Counted from the first letter of the stretch, positions 9,742-20,423 are shown. The stretch: DNA of 64,000 nucleotides from Venturia oleaginea (GCA_013176395.1 JABMLP010000012.1:806001-870000); one strand, 5' to 3'. Notes: generated from the sequence alone by a model not told the origin. Made by a program: numbers and translations.

Positions 9742-10845
9742 GTGTACTTGATGCGTAGCAACAGTACCCTATCGACTCCTACAACCTACACCCCTACTAC
9801 CGACGACGACCCAATCGCGAGCATTACGCAAGGAATCGACAAACTCTCAATGGCTCGAGCAAATTCGCCTGACACCGTACAACAATTGGTGGCAGCTCTG
9901 ACCGCAGTCAGTGTTGATGGGAACACCGGTGCAAAAGCTATTGCATGGCCTAAATGGGACGGGAAAAGAGACAACTACACGCTGTTCAGATGGCAGATCA
10001 AGACAAAAATCACTGTTGAAAATGGGAAGCTTGGAAGCAATCAAGGAATATGCGCGAACATCTTCAACGGGCTTCCGACAGAGAAACAACAACGCGTCAT
10101 CCAATGGCTAAGCAATGGAGAGCAACATGACAACTACGAACCCGAGTCCTTTATCAAGCATATGGACGACAAGTTCTTAGATCATGAAGCGGAAGCTAAA
10201 GCTCTCGACGAGCTGAACAAGATTAGCCAAGGCAGCAGACAACCGTTCGAAGACTTCCGCCAGCAGTTCGAACAACTGACATCGCAAGCTGGATCCCTAG
10301 CGCCGCAAAGAGCCTCAAAGATCACTATCATGAACAACGCGCTCAACTACTCCCTCCAACAGACCTTGAAATCAGTGCGATTGTCCAGGGACGACTACGA
10401 CACTTACGTAAAAGATGTACAGTACTTCGCGACGAAGACAGAGGCTCTATTCCACCAACGCCGCTATCCAAGTACGGATAAGGAGACGCCAACGACTCGA
10501 GGGAGGCCACAATCACCCCAAACAGTCAGTCGTGACGCAGAAGGCGATGTCGAAATGACTGGCATCAACGCCCTTTCAGCGCAGATCGCAGCACTGATAG
10601 CTCGGGTCGATACACTCGGAAAGGATGCGAAGAAGGACCGACGACCTAGAGCGAAATGGCGATCCCAAACAGAGTTCTTGGCACTTATACAAGCGGGCAA
10701 ATGCGGGCGCTGTAAGAAGCCCAAGCACCACCCGAACGTATGCGAATTCCGACCAGCAACACGTCCAAAGACTCAGGTCACTGCGGTAATCACACAGCAT
10801 ACCGATGACTCCCTACAGGAAGCCTCATCAGAGTCGGAAAACTAG
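9742..10845 (+). CDS. Gag of Ty3 element A1
   Basis: 367-residue capsid and nucleocapsid precursor that assembles the virus-like particle. The central part holds the retrotransposon gag domain (about residues 80-215). A zinc knuckle near the C-terminus reads CGRCKKPKHHPNVC, an exact CX2CX4HX4C. The listed first residue is a TTG at 9742, and an ATG follows a few codons inside (MRSNS at 9751). It ends at TAG 10843-10845. The pol frame is open from 10809, overlapping gag by 37 nt in the -1 frame. The protein is identical to that of nested copy A2. Confidence 0.9.
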   Translation: MYLMRSNSTLSTPTTYTPTTDDDPIASITQGIDKLSMARANSPDTVQQLVAALTAVSVDGNTGAKAIAWPKWDGKRDNYTLFRWQIKTKITVENGKLGSNQGICANIFNGLPTEKQQRVIQWLSNGEQHDNYEPESFIKHMDDKFLDHEAEAKALDELNKISQGSRQPFEDFRQQFEQLTSQAGSLAPQRASKITIMNNALNYSLQQTLKSVRLSRDDYDTYVKDVQYFATKTEALFHQRRYPSTDKETPTTRGRPQSPQTVSRDAEGDVEMTGINALSAQIAALIARVDTLGKDAKKDRRPRAKWRSQTEFLALIQAGKCGRCKKPKHHPNVCEFRPATRPKTQVTAVITQHTDDSLQEASSESEN

Positions 10846-13800
10846 CTACCCTTGTGCATCGTCGCGCACGAGGGTCTGAAGTAGATGTACATGGCGAAGA
10901 CATTACAAAGCTACCAGGCATAAGAGAAATCAAAGCAGCAAAGGATAGGATGGAAAGTACACCCTTCTTGATAGATACCTTGATCAATGGAACTTCTTTC
11001 ACCGAATCCTTCTTTGATAACGGCTGCCTCCCTTATGCTGCTTTCAGCGAGAAGAGTGTCCAAACACATCGTCTACCGCGCATCCCGATTGACACCAAAC
11101 AATTGGCACTGGCTAAAGAGAGCCACGAGAACGGAGAAGACCTCCGTATTACGCACATGACCTACGCTACGATCGACATTGATGGTCGAGCAGAGCGAGT
11201 CTATGGGTATATAGTGAAAGGATTGAGCTTCCCTATTATCCTAGGCAAGGCATGGGCAGAGAGAAACTGGGTGCGATATATAGCAGCTAAGAGAAAGCTG
11301 CTTATTGGTCAAGGATCCCAGCGCATCACGGTAAGAGAAAAGGGGTGGCTAGAACAGAACACCAAAGCGCGAGACCGGCTCGCTCACGTGCGGGCGGCTT
11401 GTCTAGTGTCAGGATCTGTATTTGCAGCTATTGTTGGAAGGGCCCAGCGACGGTTGAGAAGAGATGGACCGGATGGTACACAAGTGCTGGCTATCTCGAT
11501 GTCGGATATCAACAAGGCCCTAAGCAAGTTAGCAGAAAGAAAACAGAGAAAGACTGAGGAAGAAATCCGACAAGAGATACCAGAAGAAATAGCAGAGCAT
11601 GCTGATGCCTTTCTCGACGACGAAGACGGAGAGATCGCGCCCCATCAAGAGGGTCGCGATCACGTTATCGAATTGATACGAGATGAACAAGGTCGCGAGG
11701 CAGAAGTTCCTTGGGGCCCATTATACGGCATGTCGAGGGAAGAGCTATTAGTCCTACGAAAAACACTTTCGGACTATATGGACAAGGGCTGGATACGCGC
11801 CAGCAACTCACCAGCGGCAGCCCCAGTCTTATTTGTAAGGAAACCAGGTGGAGGCATTCGGATGTGTGTAGACTATCGGGCACTGAATCGAATCACTCGA
11901 TCGGACCGCTACCCATTGCCACTAATCCGAGAAACCCTACGAAATCTAGCAACAGCGCGTTGGTACACCAAACTTGACGTCAGAGCGGCATTTCATCGGC
12001 TCCGCATCAAGCACGGCGATGAGTGGAAAACGGTTTTTCGCACTCGATTTGGACTATTCGAATGGCTAGTTACCCCCTTCGGACTAGCTGGCGCACCCGC
12101 GAGCTTTCAACGATACATCAACGGAGTCCTACGGGAATCCCTAGATATCTGCTGTTCAGCCTACATGGACGATGTCTTGATATGGAGCGACGGCGACTAT
12201 CTGGATCACATGGTTAAGGTTAACCAAATTCTTGCCAAGCTCAAGACTGCTGGACTTCGGCTAGACTTAAGCAAGTGCGAGTTTGCTGTTCAGGAGGTCA
12301 AATATCTGGGGTTCATTATCACTGCAGGAGAAGGGATCAAAGTCGACCCAGAGAAAGTTGCCGCGATTAAAGAATGGGAGGCTCCAGTCAATGTCACAGG
12401 CGTACGCTCCTTCCTAGGCTTTGCAAATTTCTACCGAGACTTCATCGACAACTTCTCAGAGCTCTCCGACCCCTTAATCAAGTTAACACGGAAGGCCGTC
12501 GCTTTTGTCTGGAACAAAGAACATGAGAACGCCTTTCAAGTCTTGAAGGAGCTATTCATCTCCGCCCCAATACTGGCTCACTGGAATCCAGACCTGGATA
12601 CGGTACTCGAGTGCGACTGCTCTGGCTACGCGCTGGGAGGCACGTTGTCGCAGAAGGATATGAAAGGAAAACTACGACCAGTAGCATACTTCTCCCGCAA
12701 GCTCACTGCGGCTGAATGTAACTACGAGATCCACGATAAAGAATTACTGGCAGTAATCAAGTCCATTGAACACTGGAGAGGAGAACTACGCAGTGTTGCA
12801 GCACCTTTCAAAGTCCTTACCGATCACAAGAATCTCCGCTACTTTATGACAGCGCAGCGTTTGTCAGAGAGACAAGCAAGATGGTCGCTAATTCTATCTG
12901 AGTACCAATTCCAGCTGGAATTTCGCGCCGGAAAACTAGCGCAAAGACCAGACGCACTATCAAGAAGACATCAAGATATGCCACATGACAAGAACGACGA
13001 GAGACTACAAGGGCGAGTGGCCCAGTTGATCAAGGACGAATGGCTTCCTCCTCTTTCCGAGAGGACGACCGAAACAATCGCAATACAAGCCCTTATCTGC
13101 CCAGTCAATACACCGAATACATCCAATAGTACATGGGACGTTATACGGGAGCCCCAGCAAAATACTGGACTGGACGGTCGACACCAGCTGACTGCCGAAA
13201 ACGGTCAACACCGGTCCACTACTAGGTACGGTCAAAACCGGTCAGTTGCAAAAGGATGCGATCTTTTCGAGAAACCAGAGTTACAACTTCTCTGGGATCG
13301 CGCAATAGCAGAGGACCAATCCTACGAAGCTATTCATACGGCTATAGTTACTGGCGAACGTTCCTTTCCTCCAGAGCTCAAGTTGTCGGTACAGCTACCC
13401 GAATGCGAAGTAGACGACCACGGCGCGGTCACGAGAAGAGGGATCCTATGGGTACCAGATTGGGAACCGCTGCGAACAACGCTGGTCCAACAAACTCACG
13501 ATTCCCATGTTACTGGACACCCAGGGAGAGATAGCACGCTTGCGATTCTATCCAGAAGTTTCTTTTGGCCCCAACAATACAAGACAGTCCGGCAGTTTGT
13601 ACGTAATTGCGACGTATGTGGGAGAACAGGAATATGGCGTGATAAGAAGCGAGGTCTTCTGAAACCACTTCCAATCCCGGCCCGCTTCCACAGCGAGCTA
13701 TCAATCGATTTCATGACTGATTTGCCCGCGGAGGAAAACGGCCCAAAATACCTCATGGTTATCACAGATCGCCTCCTCAAAAGTGTTACGTTGGAGGCTA

Positions 13801-14930
13801 TGACTACAATGAGCGCCAAAGAGTGCGCGAAAAGGTTCTTACAATGCCACTATCGCTACCACGGATTTCCCATGGCATTGACGTCGGACAGAGGCAGCAA
13901 TTGGACAGGTCGTTTTTGGAGGAAGCTTTGCGAACTTACAAAGATTGAGCAGAGACTCTCTACAGCCTTTCATCCACAGACCGATGGCGCGACCGAGCGT
14001 ATGAACCAGGAAGTTCTACGCTATCTCCGCGCCTTCATCGCATACTCCCAACTAGACTGGCCAACGCTACTACCTACGGCTATGTTAGCACTGAACAATC
14101 GTGACTCTTCAGTCACAGGGATGAGTCCATTCTATCTAACCCACGGCTACCATGCGGAACCAATCCAGAAAGTACAACGAATCTCACCCAGTAACTCACC
14201 AACAGCCGATGCCGAGACCTTTGTGCAACGAATAGAAGAGGCACAAGAATATGCACAGGCAGCGATGGCCTGGTCCCAGCAGAAGATGGAGAACGACGCC
14301 AACAGGTCACGTCAAGCTGCCGAAACGTTAAAAAAGGGCGACAAAGTCTGGTTGAACCTTAGGAATATCAATACTCCGCAGCTATCAAAGAAACTGTCGT
14401 GGACGCAAGCCAAATACACTGTCGAGAACCAGATCTCCCCGATGGTATACGAGCTGGCTGACCTGCCAAGTGGTATCCATAACCGTTTCCACGTTGACCT
14501 ACTCCGCCGAGCCGCAACCGACACACTGCCCTCACAAGAATCCGATGATACCCAGCCGCCACCATTAGTGCCTCAAACCGAAGAAACAGAGGCTGAGTTT
14601 GAAGTAGAACGTATACTTCGCGCAGAGAAGAAACGGGTTGGGCGAGGCTGGGTTCGTCAGTTATTAATCAAATGGAAAGGCTATGCAGATCCCGATTGGC
14701 AGCCACGTTCATTATTCACAGAAGTCGAGGACTTAGACCGCTTCGAGGCAGAGTATGGCAAGGGCGACGGTGTCGGCGAAGATATAGGAGCTCAAACAGG
14801 GGCCCGAAGAAACCGAGTAGCGGTGGCCAGCGCCTTCGAATCTGCTACAAGCTGGCAGAAGCGATGTATGGCGTTTGTCTGTTTGATTATCCCACCTACC
14901 ACACCCTCTTTAGTCCTGCACACCCGGTAA
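10809..14930 (+). CDS. Pol of Ty3 element A1 (PR-RT-RH-IN-chromodomain)
   Basis: About 1,358 residues from the GTG at 10854; the frame itself is open from 10809 and is probably reached by -1 frameshifting from gag. Domains by approximate residue from 10854: aspartic protease at 40-140 with active site FFDNGC; reverse transcriptase at 290-500 with YMDD near 438; RNase H at 570-690 with catalytic D near 587; integrase zinc finger near 880-925; DDE core with D near 950, D near 1011 and E near 1047; chromodomain at about 1248-1302 (FEVERILRAEK to WKGYADPDWQP). The protease has DNG where D[ST]G is usual. The frame is otherwise intact and matches A2. Confidence 0.92.
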   Translation, partial: LPTGSLIRVGKLATLVHRRARGSEVDVHGEDITKLPGIREIKAAKDRMESTPFLIDTLINGTSFTESFFDNGCLPYAAFSEKSVQTHRLPRIPIDTKQLALAKESHENGEDLRITHMTYATIDIDGRAERVYGYIVKGLSFPIILGKAWAERNWVRYIAAKRKLLIGQGSQRITVREKGWLEQNTKARDRLAHVRAACLVSGSVFAAIVGRAQRRLRRDGPDGTQVLAISMSDINKALSKLAERKQRKTEEEIRQEIPEEIAEHADAFLDDEDGEIAPHQEGRDHVIELIRDEQGREAEVPWGPLYGMSREELLVLRKTLSDYMDKGWIRASNSPAAAPVLFVRKPGGGIRMCVDYRALNRITRSDRYPLPLIRETLRNLATARWYTKLDVRAAFHRLRIKHGDEWKTVFRTRFGLFEWLVTPFGLAGAPASFQRYINGVLRESLDICCSAYMDDVLIWSDGDYLDHMVKVNQILAKLKTAGLRLDLSKCEFAVQEVKYLGFIITAGEGIKVDPEKVAAIKEWEAPVNVTGVRSFLGFANFYRDFIDNFSELSDPLIKLTRKAVAFVWNKEHENAFQVLKELFISAPILAHWNPDLDTVLECDCSGYALGGTLSQKDMKGKLRPVAYFSRKLTAAECNYEIHDKELLAVIKSIEHWRGELRSVAAPFKVLTDHKNLRYFMTAQRLSERQARWSLILSEYQFQLEFRAGKLAQRPDALSRRHQDMPHDKNDERLQGRVAQLIKDEWLPPLSERTTETIAIQALICPVNTPNTSNSTWDVIREPQQNTGLDGRHQLTAENGQHRSTTRYGQNRSVAKGCDLFEKPELQLLWDRAIAEDQSYEAIHTAIVTGERSFPPELKLSVQLPECEVDDHGAVTRRGILWVPDWEPLRTTLVQQTHDSHVTGHPGRDSTLAILSRSFFWPQQYKTVRQFVRNCDVCGRTGIWRDKKRGLLKPLPIPARFHSELSIDFMTDLPAEENGPKYLMVITDRLLKSVTLEAMTTMSAKECAKRFLQCHYRYHGFPMALTSDRGSNWTGRFWRKLCELTKIEQRLSTAFHPQTDGATERMNQEVLRYLRAFIAYSQLDWPTLLPTAMLALNNRDSSVTGMSPFYLTHGYHAEPIQKVQRISPSNSPTADAETFVQRIEEAQEYAQAAMAWSQQKMENDANRSRQAAETLKKGDKVWLNLRNINTPQLSKKLSWTQAKYTVENQISPMVYELADLPSGIHNRFHVDLLRRAATDTLPSQESDDTQPPPLVPQTEETEAEFEVERILRAEKKRVGRGWVRQLLIKWKGYADPDWQPRSLFTEVEDLDRFEAEYGKGDGVGEDIGAQTGARRNRVAVASAFESATSWQKRCMAFVCLIIPPTTPSLVLHTR

Positions 14931-14942
14931 GGAGGGGGGTAA
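14928..14942 (+). other. Polypurine tract of A1
   Basis: GTAAGGAGGGGGGTA lies immediately before the 3' LTR that starts at 14943. This is the expected place for plus-strand DNA priming. A2 carries the same tract in reverse at about 15209-15223. Confidence 0.8.
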
Positions 14943-15032
14943 TGTTATGGGCATGGCCCATGGTTGGTATAGGCTAAGAGCCTAAGCCTGATTGAGCCTA
15001 GTATAGAGAAAGAACCTCATTGAGGTTCTCTG
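14943..15032 (+). repeat. 3' LTR of A1, left part
   Basis: First 90 bp of the 176-bp LTR, ending ...GGTTCTCTG. The insertion of A2 follows directly and the remaining 86 bp are at 20616-20701. The last five bases CTCTG (15028-15032) are repeated at 20611-20615 as the target duplication of A2. Confidence 0.93.
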
Positions 15033-15208
15033 TATTACGGGACGGTAGCTGGAAAGACGCAGCATACTCGTAGCCAAAGATTGTTTAGATTCAGTTAAAG
15101 AGTGAAGGTATCTACAAACAGAGAACCTCAATGAGGTTCTTTCTCTATACTAGGCTCAATCAGGCTTAGGCTCTTAGCCTATACCAACCATGGGCCATGC
15201 CCATAACA
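15033..15208 (-). repeat. 3' LTR of A2
   Basis: Full 176-bp LTR in reverse orientation, preceded (minus sense) by a purine tract at 15209-15220. Its last 86 bp (15033-15118) form the spacer of the large inverted repeat made with A1. Confidence 0.92.
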
Positions 15209-15220
15209 TTACCCCCCTCC

Positions 15221-18200
15221 TTACCGGGTGTGCAGGACTAAAGAGGGTGTGGTAGGTGGGATAATCAAACAGACAAACGCCATACATCGCTTCTGCCAGC
15301 TTGTAGCAGATTCGAAGGCGCTGGCCACCGCTACTCGGTTTCTTCGGGCCCCTGTTTGAGCTCCTATATCTTCGCCGACACCGTCGCCCTTGCCATACTC
15401 TGCCTCGAAGCGGTCTAAGTCCTCGACTTCTGTGAATAATGAACGTGGCTGCCAATCGGGATCTGCATAGCCTTTCCATTTGATTAATAACTGACGAACC
15501 CAGCCTCGCCCAACCCGTTTCTTCTCTGCGCGAAGTATACGTTCTACTTCAAACTCAGCCTCTGTTTCTTCGGTTTGAGGCACTAATGGTGGCGGCTGGG
15601 TATCATCGGATTCTTGTGAGGGCAGTGTGTCGGTTGCGGCTCGGCGGAGTAGGTCAACGTGGAAACGGTTATGGATACCACTTGGCAGGTCAGCCAGCTC
15701 GTATACCATCGGGGAGATCTGGTTCTCGACAGTGTATTTGGCTTGCGTCCACGACAGTTTCTTTGATAGCTGCGGAGTATTGATATTCCTAAGGTTCAAC
15801 CAGACTTTGTCGCCCTTTTTTAACGTTTCGGCAGCTTGACGTGACCTGTTGGCGTCGTTCTCCATCTTCTGCTGGGACCAGGCCATCGCTGCCTGTGCAT
15901 ATTCTTGTGCCTCTTCTATTCGTTGCACAAAGGTCTCGGCATCGGCTGTTGGTGAGTTACTGGGTGAGATTCGTTGTACTTTCTGGATTGGTTCCGCATG
16001 GTAGCCGTGGGTTAGATAGAATGGACTCATCCCTGTGACTGAAGAGTCACGATTGTTCAGTGCTAACATAGCCGTAGGTAGTAGCGTTGGCCAGTCTAGT
16101 TGGGAGTATGCGATGAAGGCGCGGAGATAGCGTAGAACTTCCTGGTTCATACGCTCGGTCGCGCCATCGGTCTGTGGATGAAAGGCTGTAGAGAGTCTCT
16201 GCTCAATCTTTGTAAGTTCGCAAAGCTTCCTCCAAAAACGACCTGTCCAATTGCTGCCTCTGTCCGACGTCAATGCCATGGGAAATCCGTGGTAGCGATA
16301 GTGGCATTGTAAGAACCTTTTCGCGCACTCTTTGGCGCTCATTGTAGTCATAGCCTCCAACGTAACACTTTTGAGGAGGCGATCTGTGATAACCATGAGG
16401 TATTTTGGGCCGTTTTCCTCCGCGGGCAAATCAGTCATGAAATCGATTGATAGCTCGCTGTGGAAGCGGGCCGGGATTGGAAGTGGTTTCAGAAGACCTC
16501 GCTTCTTATCACGCCATATTCCTGTTCTCCCACATACGTCGCAATTACGTACAAACTGCCGGACTGTCTTGTATTGTTGGGGCCAAAAGAAACTTCTGGA
16601 TAGAATCGCAAGCGTGCTATCTCTCCCTGGGTGTCCAGTAACATGGGAATCGTGAGTTTGTTGGACCAGCGTTGTTCGCAGCGGTTCCCAATCTGGTACC
16701 CATAGGATCCCTCTTCTCGTGACCGCGCCGTGGTCGTCTACTTCGCATTCGGGTAGCTGTACCGACAACTTGAGCTCTGGAGGAAAGGAACGTTCGCCAG
16801 TAACTATAGCCGTATGAATAGCTTCGTAGGATTGGTCCTCTGCTATTGCGCGATCCCAGAGAAGTTGTAACTCTGGTTTCTCGAAAAGATCGCATCCTTT
16901 TGCAACTGACCGGTTTTGACCGTACCTAGTAGTGGACCGGTGTTGACCGTTTTCGGCAGTCAGCTGGTGTCGACCGTCCAGTCCAGTATTTTGCTGGGGC
17001 TCCCGTATAACGTCCCATGTACTATTGGATGTATTCGGTGTATTGACTGGGCAGATAAGGGCTTGTATTGCGATTGTTTCGGTCGTCCTCTCGGAAAGAG
17101 GAGGAAGCCATTCGTCCTTGATCAACTGGGCCACTCGCCCTTGTAGTCTCTCGTCGTTCTTGTCATGTGGCATATCTTGATGTCTTCTTGATAGTGCGTC
17201 TGGTCTTTGCGCTAGTTTTCCGGCGCGAAATTCCAGCTGGAATTGGTACTCAGATAGAATTAGCGACCATCTTGCTTGTCTCTCTGACAAACGCTGCGCT
17301 GTCATAAAGTAGCGGAGATTCTTGTGATCGGTAAGGACTTTGAAAGGTGCTGCAACACTGCGTAGTTCTCCTCTCCAGTGTTCAATGGACTTGATTACTG
17401 CCAGTAATTCTTTATCGTGGATCTCGTAGTTACATTCAGCCGCAGTGAGCTTGCGGGAGAAGTATGCTACTGGTCGTAGTTTTCCTTTCATATCCTTCTG
17501 CGACAACGTGCCTCCCAGCGCGTAGCCAGAGCAGTCGCACTCGAGTACCGTATCCAGGTCTGGATTCCAGTGAGCCAGTATTGGGGCGGAGATGAATAGC
17601 TCCTTCAAGACTTGAAAGGCGTTCTCATGTTCTTTGTTCCAGACAAAAGCGACGGCCTTCCGTGTTAACTTGATTAAGGGGTCGGAGAGCTCTGAGAAGT
17701 TGTCGATGAAGTCTCGGTAGAAATTTGCAAAGCCTAGGAAGGAGCGTACGCCTGTGACATTGACTGGAGCCTCCCATTCTTTAATCGCGGCAACTTTCTC
17801 TGGGTCGACTTTGATCCCTTCTCCTGCAGTGATAATGAACCCCAGATATTTGACCTCCTGAACAGCAAACTCGCACTTGCTTAAGTCTAGCCGAAGTCCA
17901 GCAGTCTTGAGCTTGGCAAGAATTTGGTTAACCTTAACCATGTGATCCAGATAGTCGCCGTCGCTCCATATCAAGACATCGTCCATGTAGGCTGAACAGC
18001 AGATATCTAGGGATTCCCGTAGGACTCCGTTGATGTATCGTTGAAAGCTCGCGGGTGCGCCAGCTAGTCCGAAGGGGGTAACTAGCCATTCGAATAGTCC
18101 AAATCGAGTGCGAAAAACCGTTTTCCACTCATCGCCGTGCTTGATGCGGAGCCGATGAAATGCCGCTCTGACGTCAAGTTTGGTGTACCAACGCGCTGTT

Positions 18201-19342
18201 GCTAGATTTCGTAGGGTTTCTCGGATTAGTGGCAATGGGTAGCGGTCCGATCGAGTGATTCGATTCAGTGCCCGATAGTCTACACACATCCGAATGCCTC
18301 CACCTGGTTTCCTTACAAATAAGACTGGGGCTGCCGCTGGTGAGTTGCTGGCGCGTATCCAGCCCTTGTCCATATAGTCCGAAAGTGTTTTTCGTAGGAC
18401 TAATAGCTCTTCCCTCGACATGCCGTATAATGGGCCCCAAGGAACTTCTGCCTCGCGACCTTGTTCATCTCGTATCAATTCGATAACGTGATCGCGACCC
18501 TCTTGATGGGGCGCGATCTCTCCGTCTTCGTCGTCGAGAAAGGCATCAGCATGCTCTGCTATTTCTTCTGGTATCTCTTGTCGGATTTCTTCCTCAGTCT
18601 TTCTCTGTTTTCTTTCTGCTAACTTGCTTAGGGCCTTGTTGATATCCGACATCGAGATAGCCAGCACTTGTGTACCATCCGGTCCATCTCTTCTCAACCG
18701 TCGCTGGGCCCTTCCAACAATAGCTGCAAATACAGATCCTGACACTAGACAAGCCGCCCGCACGTGAGCGAGCCGGTCTCGCGCTTTGGTGTTCTGTTCT
18801 AGCCACCCCTTTTCTCTTACCGTGATGCGCTGGGATCCTTGACCAATAAGCAGCTTTCTCTTAGCTGCTATATATCGCACCCAGTTTCTCTCTGCCCATG
18901 CCTTGCCTAGGATAATAGGGAAGCTCAATCCTTTCACTATATACCCATAGACTCGCTCTGCTCGACCATCAATGTCGATCGTAGCGTAGGTCATGTGCGT
19001 AATACGGAGGTCTTCTCCGTTCTCGTGGCTCTCTTTAGCCAGTGCCAATTGTTTGGTGTCAATCGGGATGCGCGGTAGACGATGTGTTTGGACACTCTTC
19101 TCGCTGAAAGCAGCATAAGGGAGGCAGCCGTTATCAAAGAAGGATTCGGTGAAAGAAGTTCCATTGATCAAGGTATCTATCAAGAAGGGTGTACTTTCCA
19201 TCCTATCCTTTGCTGCTTTGATTTCTCTTATGCCTGGTAGCTTTGTAATGTCTTCGCCATGTACATCTACTTCAGACCCTCGTGCGCGACGATGCACAAG
19301 GGTAGCTAGTTTTCCGACTCTGATGAGGCTTCCTGTAGGGAG
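15221..19342 (-). CDS. Pol of Ty3 element A2
   Basis: Same 1,358-residue product as in A1 (from GTG at 19297): protease with the DNG site, reverse transcriptase with YMDD, RNase H, integrase with HHCC finger and DDE residues, and chromodomain. The frame is open back to 19342, overlapping gag in the -1 frame exactly as in A1. No substitution relative to A1 is visible in the translation. This argues that both copies are very young. Confidence 0.92.
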   Translation of the reverse strand, partial: LPTGSLIRVGKLATLVHRRARGSEVDVHGEDITKLPGIREIKAAKDRMESTPFLIDTLINGTSFTESFFDNGCLPYAAFSEKSVQTHRLPRIPIDTKQLALAKESHENGEDLRITHMTYATIDIDGRAERVYGYIVKGLSFPIILGKAWAERNWVRYIAAKRKLLIGQGSQRITVREKGWLEQNTKARDRLAHVRAACLVSGSVFAAIVGRAQRRLRRDGPDGTQVLAISMSDINKALSKLAERKQRKTEEEIRQEIPEEIAEHADAFLDDEDGEIAPHQEGRDHVIELIRDEQGREAEVPWGPLYGMSREELLVLRKTLSDYMDKGWIRASNSPAAAPVLFVRKPGGGIRMCVDYRALNRITRSDRYPLPLIRETLRNLATARWYTKLDVRAAFHRLRIKHGDEWKTVFRTRFGLFEWLVTPFGLAGAPASFQRYINGVLRESLDICCSAYMDDVLIWSDGDYLDHMVKVNQILAKLKTAGLRLDLSKCEFAVQEVKYLGFIITAGEGIKVDPEKVAAIKEWEAPVNVTGVRSFLGFANFYRDFIDNFSELSDPLIKLTRKAVAFVWNKEHENAFQVLKELFISAPILAHWNPDLDTVLECDCSGYALGGTLSQKDMKGKLRPVAYFSRKLTAAECNYEIHDKELLAVIKSIEHWRGELRSVAAPFKVLTDHKNLRYFMTAQRLSERQARWSLILSEYQFQLEFRAGKLAQRPDALSRRHQDMPHDKNDERLQGRVAQLIKDEWLPPLSERTTETIAIQALICPVNTPNTSNSTWDVIREPQQNTGLDGRHQLTAENGQHRSTTRYGQNRSVAKGCDLFEKPELQLLWDRAIAEDQSYEAIHTAIVTGERSFPPELKLSVQLPECEVDDHGAVTRRGILWVPDWEPLRTTLVQQTHDSHVTGHPGRDSTLAILSRSFFWPQQYKTVRQFVRNCDVCGRTGIWRDKKRGLLKPLPIPARFHSELSIDFMTDLPAEENGPKYLMVITDRLLKSVTLEAMTTMSAKECAKRFLQCHYRYHGFPMALTSDRGSNWTGRFWRKLCELTKIEQRLSTAFHPQTDGATERMNQEVLRYLRAFIAYSQLDWPTLLPTAMLALNNRDSSVTGMSPFYLTHGYHAEPIQKVQRISPSNSPTADAETFVQRIEEAQEYAQAAMAWSQQKMENDANRSRQAAETLKKGDKVWLNLRNINTPQLSKKLSWTQAKYTVENQISPMVYELADLPSGIHNRFHVDLLRRAATDTLPSQESDDTQPPPLVPQTEETEAEFEVERILRAEKKRVGRGWVRQLLIKWKGYADPDWQPRSLFTEVEDLDRFEAEYGKGDGVGEDIGAQTGARRNRVAVASAFESATSWQKRCMAFVCLIIPPTTPSLVLHTR

Positions 19343-20409
19343 TCATCGGTATGCTGTGTGATTACCGCAGTGACCTGAGTCTTTGGACGTGTTGCTGGTC
19401 GGAATTCGCATACGTTCGGGTGGTGCTTGGGCTTCTTACAGCGCCCGCATTTGCCCGCTTGTATAAGTGCCAAGAACTCTGTTTGGGATCGCCATTTCGC
19501 TCTAGGTCGTCGGTCCTTCTTCGCATCCTTTCCGAGTGTATCGACCCGAGCTATCAGTGCTGCGATCTGCGCTGAAAGGGCGTTGATGCCAGTCATTTCG
19601 ACATCGCCTTCTGCGTCACGACTGACTGTTTGGGGTGATTGTGGCCTCCCTCGAGTCGTTGGCGTCTCCTTATCCGTACTTGGATAGCGGCGTTGGTGGA
19701 ATAGAGCCTCTGTCTTCGTCGCGAAGTACTGTACATCTTTTACGTAAGTGTCGTAGTCGTCCCTGGACAATCGCACTGATTTCAAGGTCTGTTGGAGGGA
19801 GTAGTTGAGCGCGTTGTTCATGATAGTGATCTTTGAGGCTCTTTGCGGCGCTAGGGATCCAGCTTGCGATGTCAGTTGTTCGAACTGCTGGCGGAAGTCT
19901 TCGAACGGTTGTCTGCTGCCTTGGCTAATCTTGTTCAGCTCGTCGAGAGCTTTAGCTTCCGCTTCATGATCTAAGAACTTGTCGTCCATATGCTTGATAA
20001 AGGACTCGGGTTCGTAGTTGTCATGTTGCTCTCCATTGCTTAGCCATTGGATGACGCGTTGTTGTTTCTCTGTCGGAAGCCCGTTGAAGATGTTCGCGCA
20101 TATTCCTTGATTGCTTCCAAGCTTCCCATTTTCAACAGTGATTTTTGTCTTGATCTGCCATCTGAACAGCGTGTAGTTGTCTCTTTTCCCGTCCCATTTA
20201 GGCCATGCAATAGCTTTTGCACCGGTGTTCCCATCAACACTGACTGCGGTCAGAGCTGCCACCAATTGTTGTACGGTGTCAGGCGAATTTGCTCGAGCCA
20301 TTGAGAGTTTGTCGATTCCTTGCGTAATGCTCGCGATTGGGTCGTCGTCGGTAGTAGGGGTGTAGGTTGTAGGAGTCGATAGGGTACTGTTGCTACGCAT
20401 CAAGTACAC
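19306..20409 (-). CDS. Gag of Ty3 element A2
   Basis: 367-residue gag identical to that of A1, with the CX2CX4HX4C zinc knuckle near the C-terminus. It is transcribed from the 5' LTR at 20435-20610. Its stop codon is followed closely by the pol frame in -1. Confidence 0.9.
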   Translation of the reverse strand: MYLMRSNSTLSTPTTYTPTTDDDPIASITQGIDKLSMARANSPDTVQQLVAALTAVSVDGNTGAKAIAWPKWDGKRDNYTLFRWQIKTKITVENGKLGSNQGICANIFNGLPTEKQQRVIQWLSNGEQHDNYEPESFIKHMDDKFLDHEAEAKALDELNKISQGSRQPFEDFRQQFEQLTSQAGSLAPQRASKITIMNNALNYSLQQTLKSVRLSRDDYDTYVKDVQYFATKTEALFHQRRYPSTDKETPTTRGRPQSPQTVSRDAEGDVEMTGINALSAQIAALIARVDTLGKDAKKDRRPRAKWRSQTEFLALIQAGKCGRCKKPKHHPNVCEFRPATRPKTQVTAVITQHTDDSLQEASSESEN

Positions 20410-20423
20410 CTAGGTTTGTAAAG

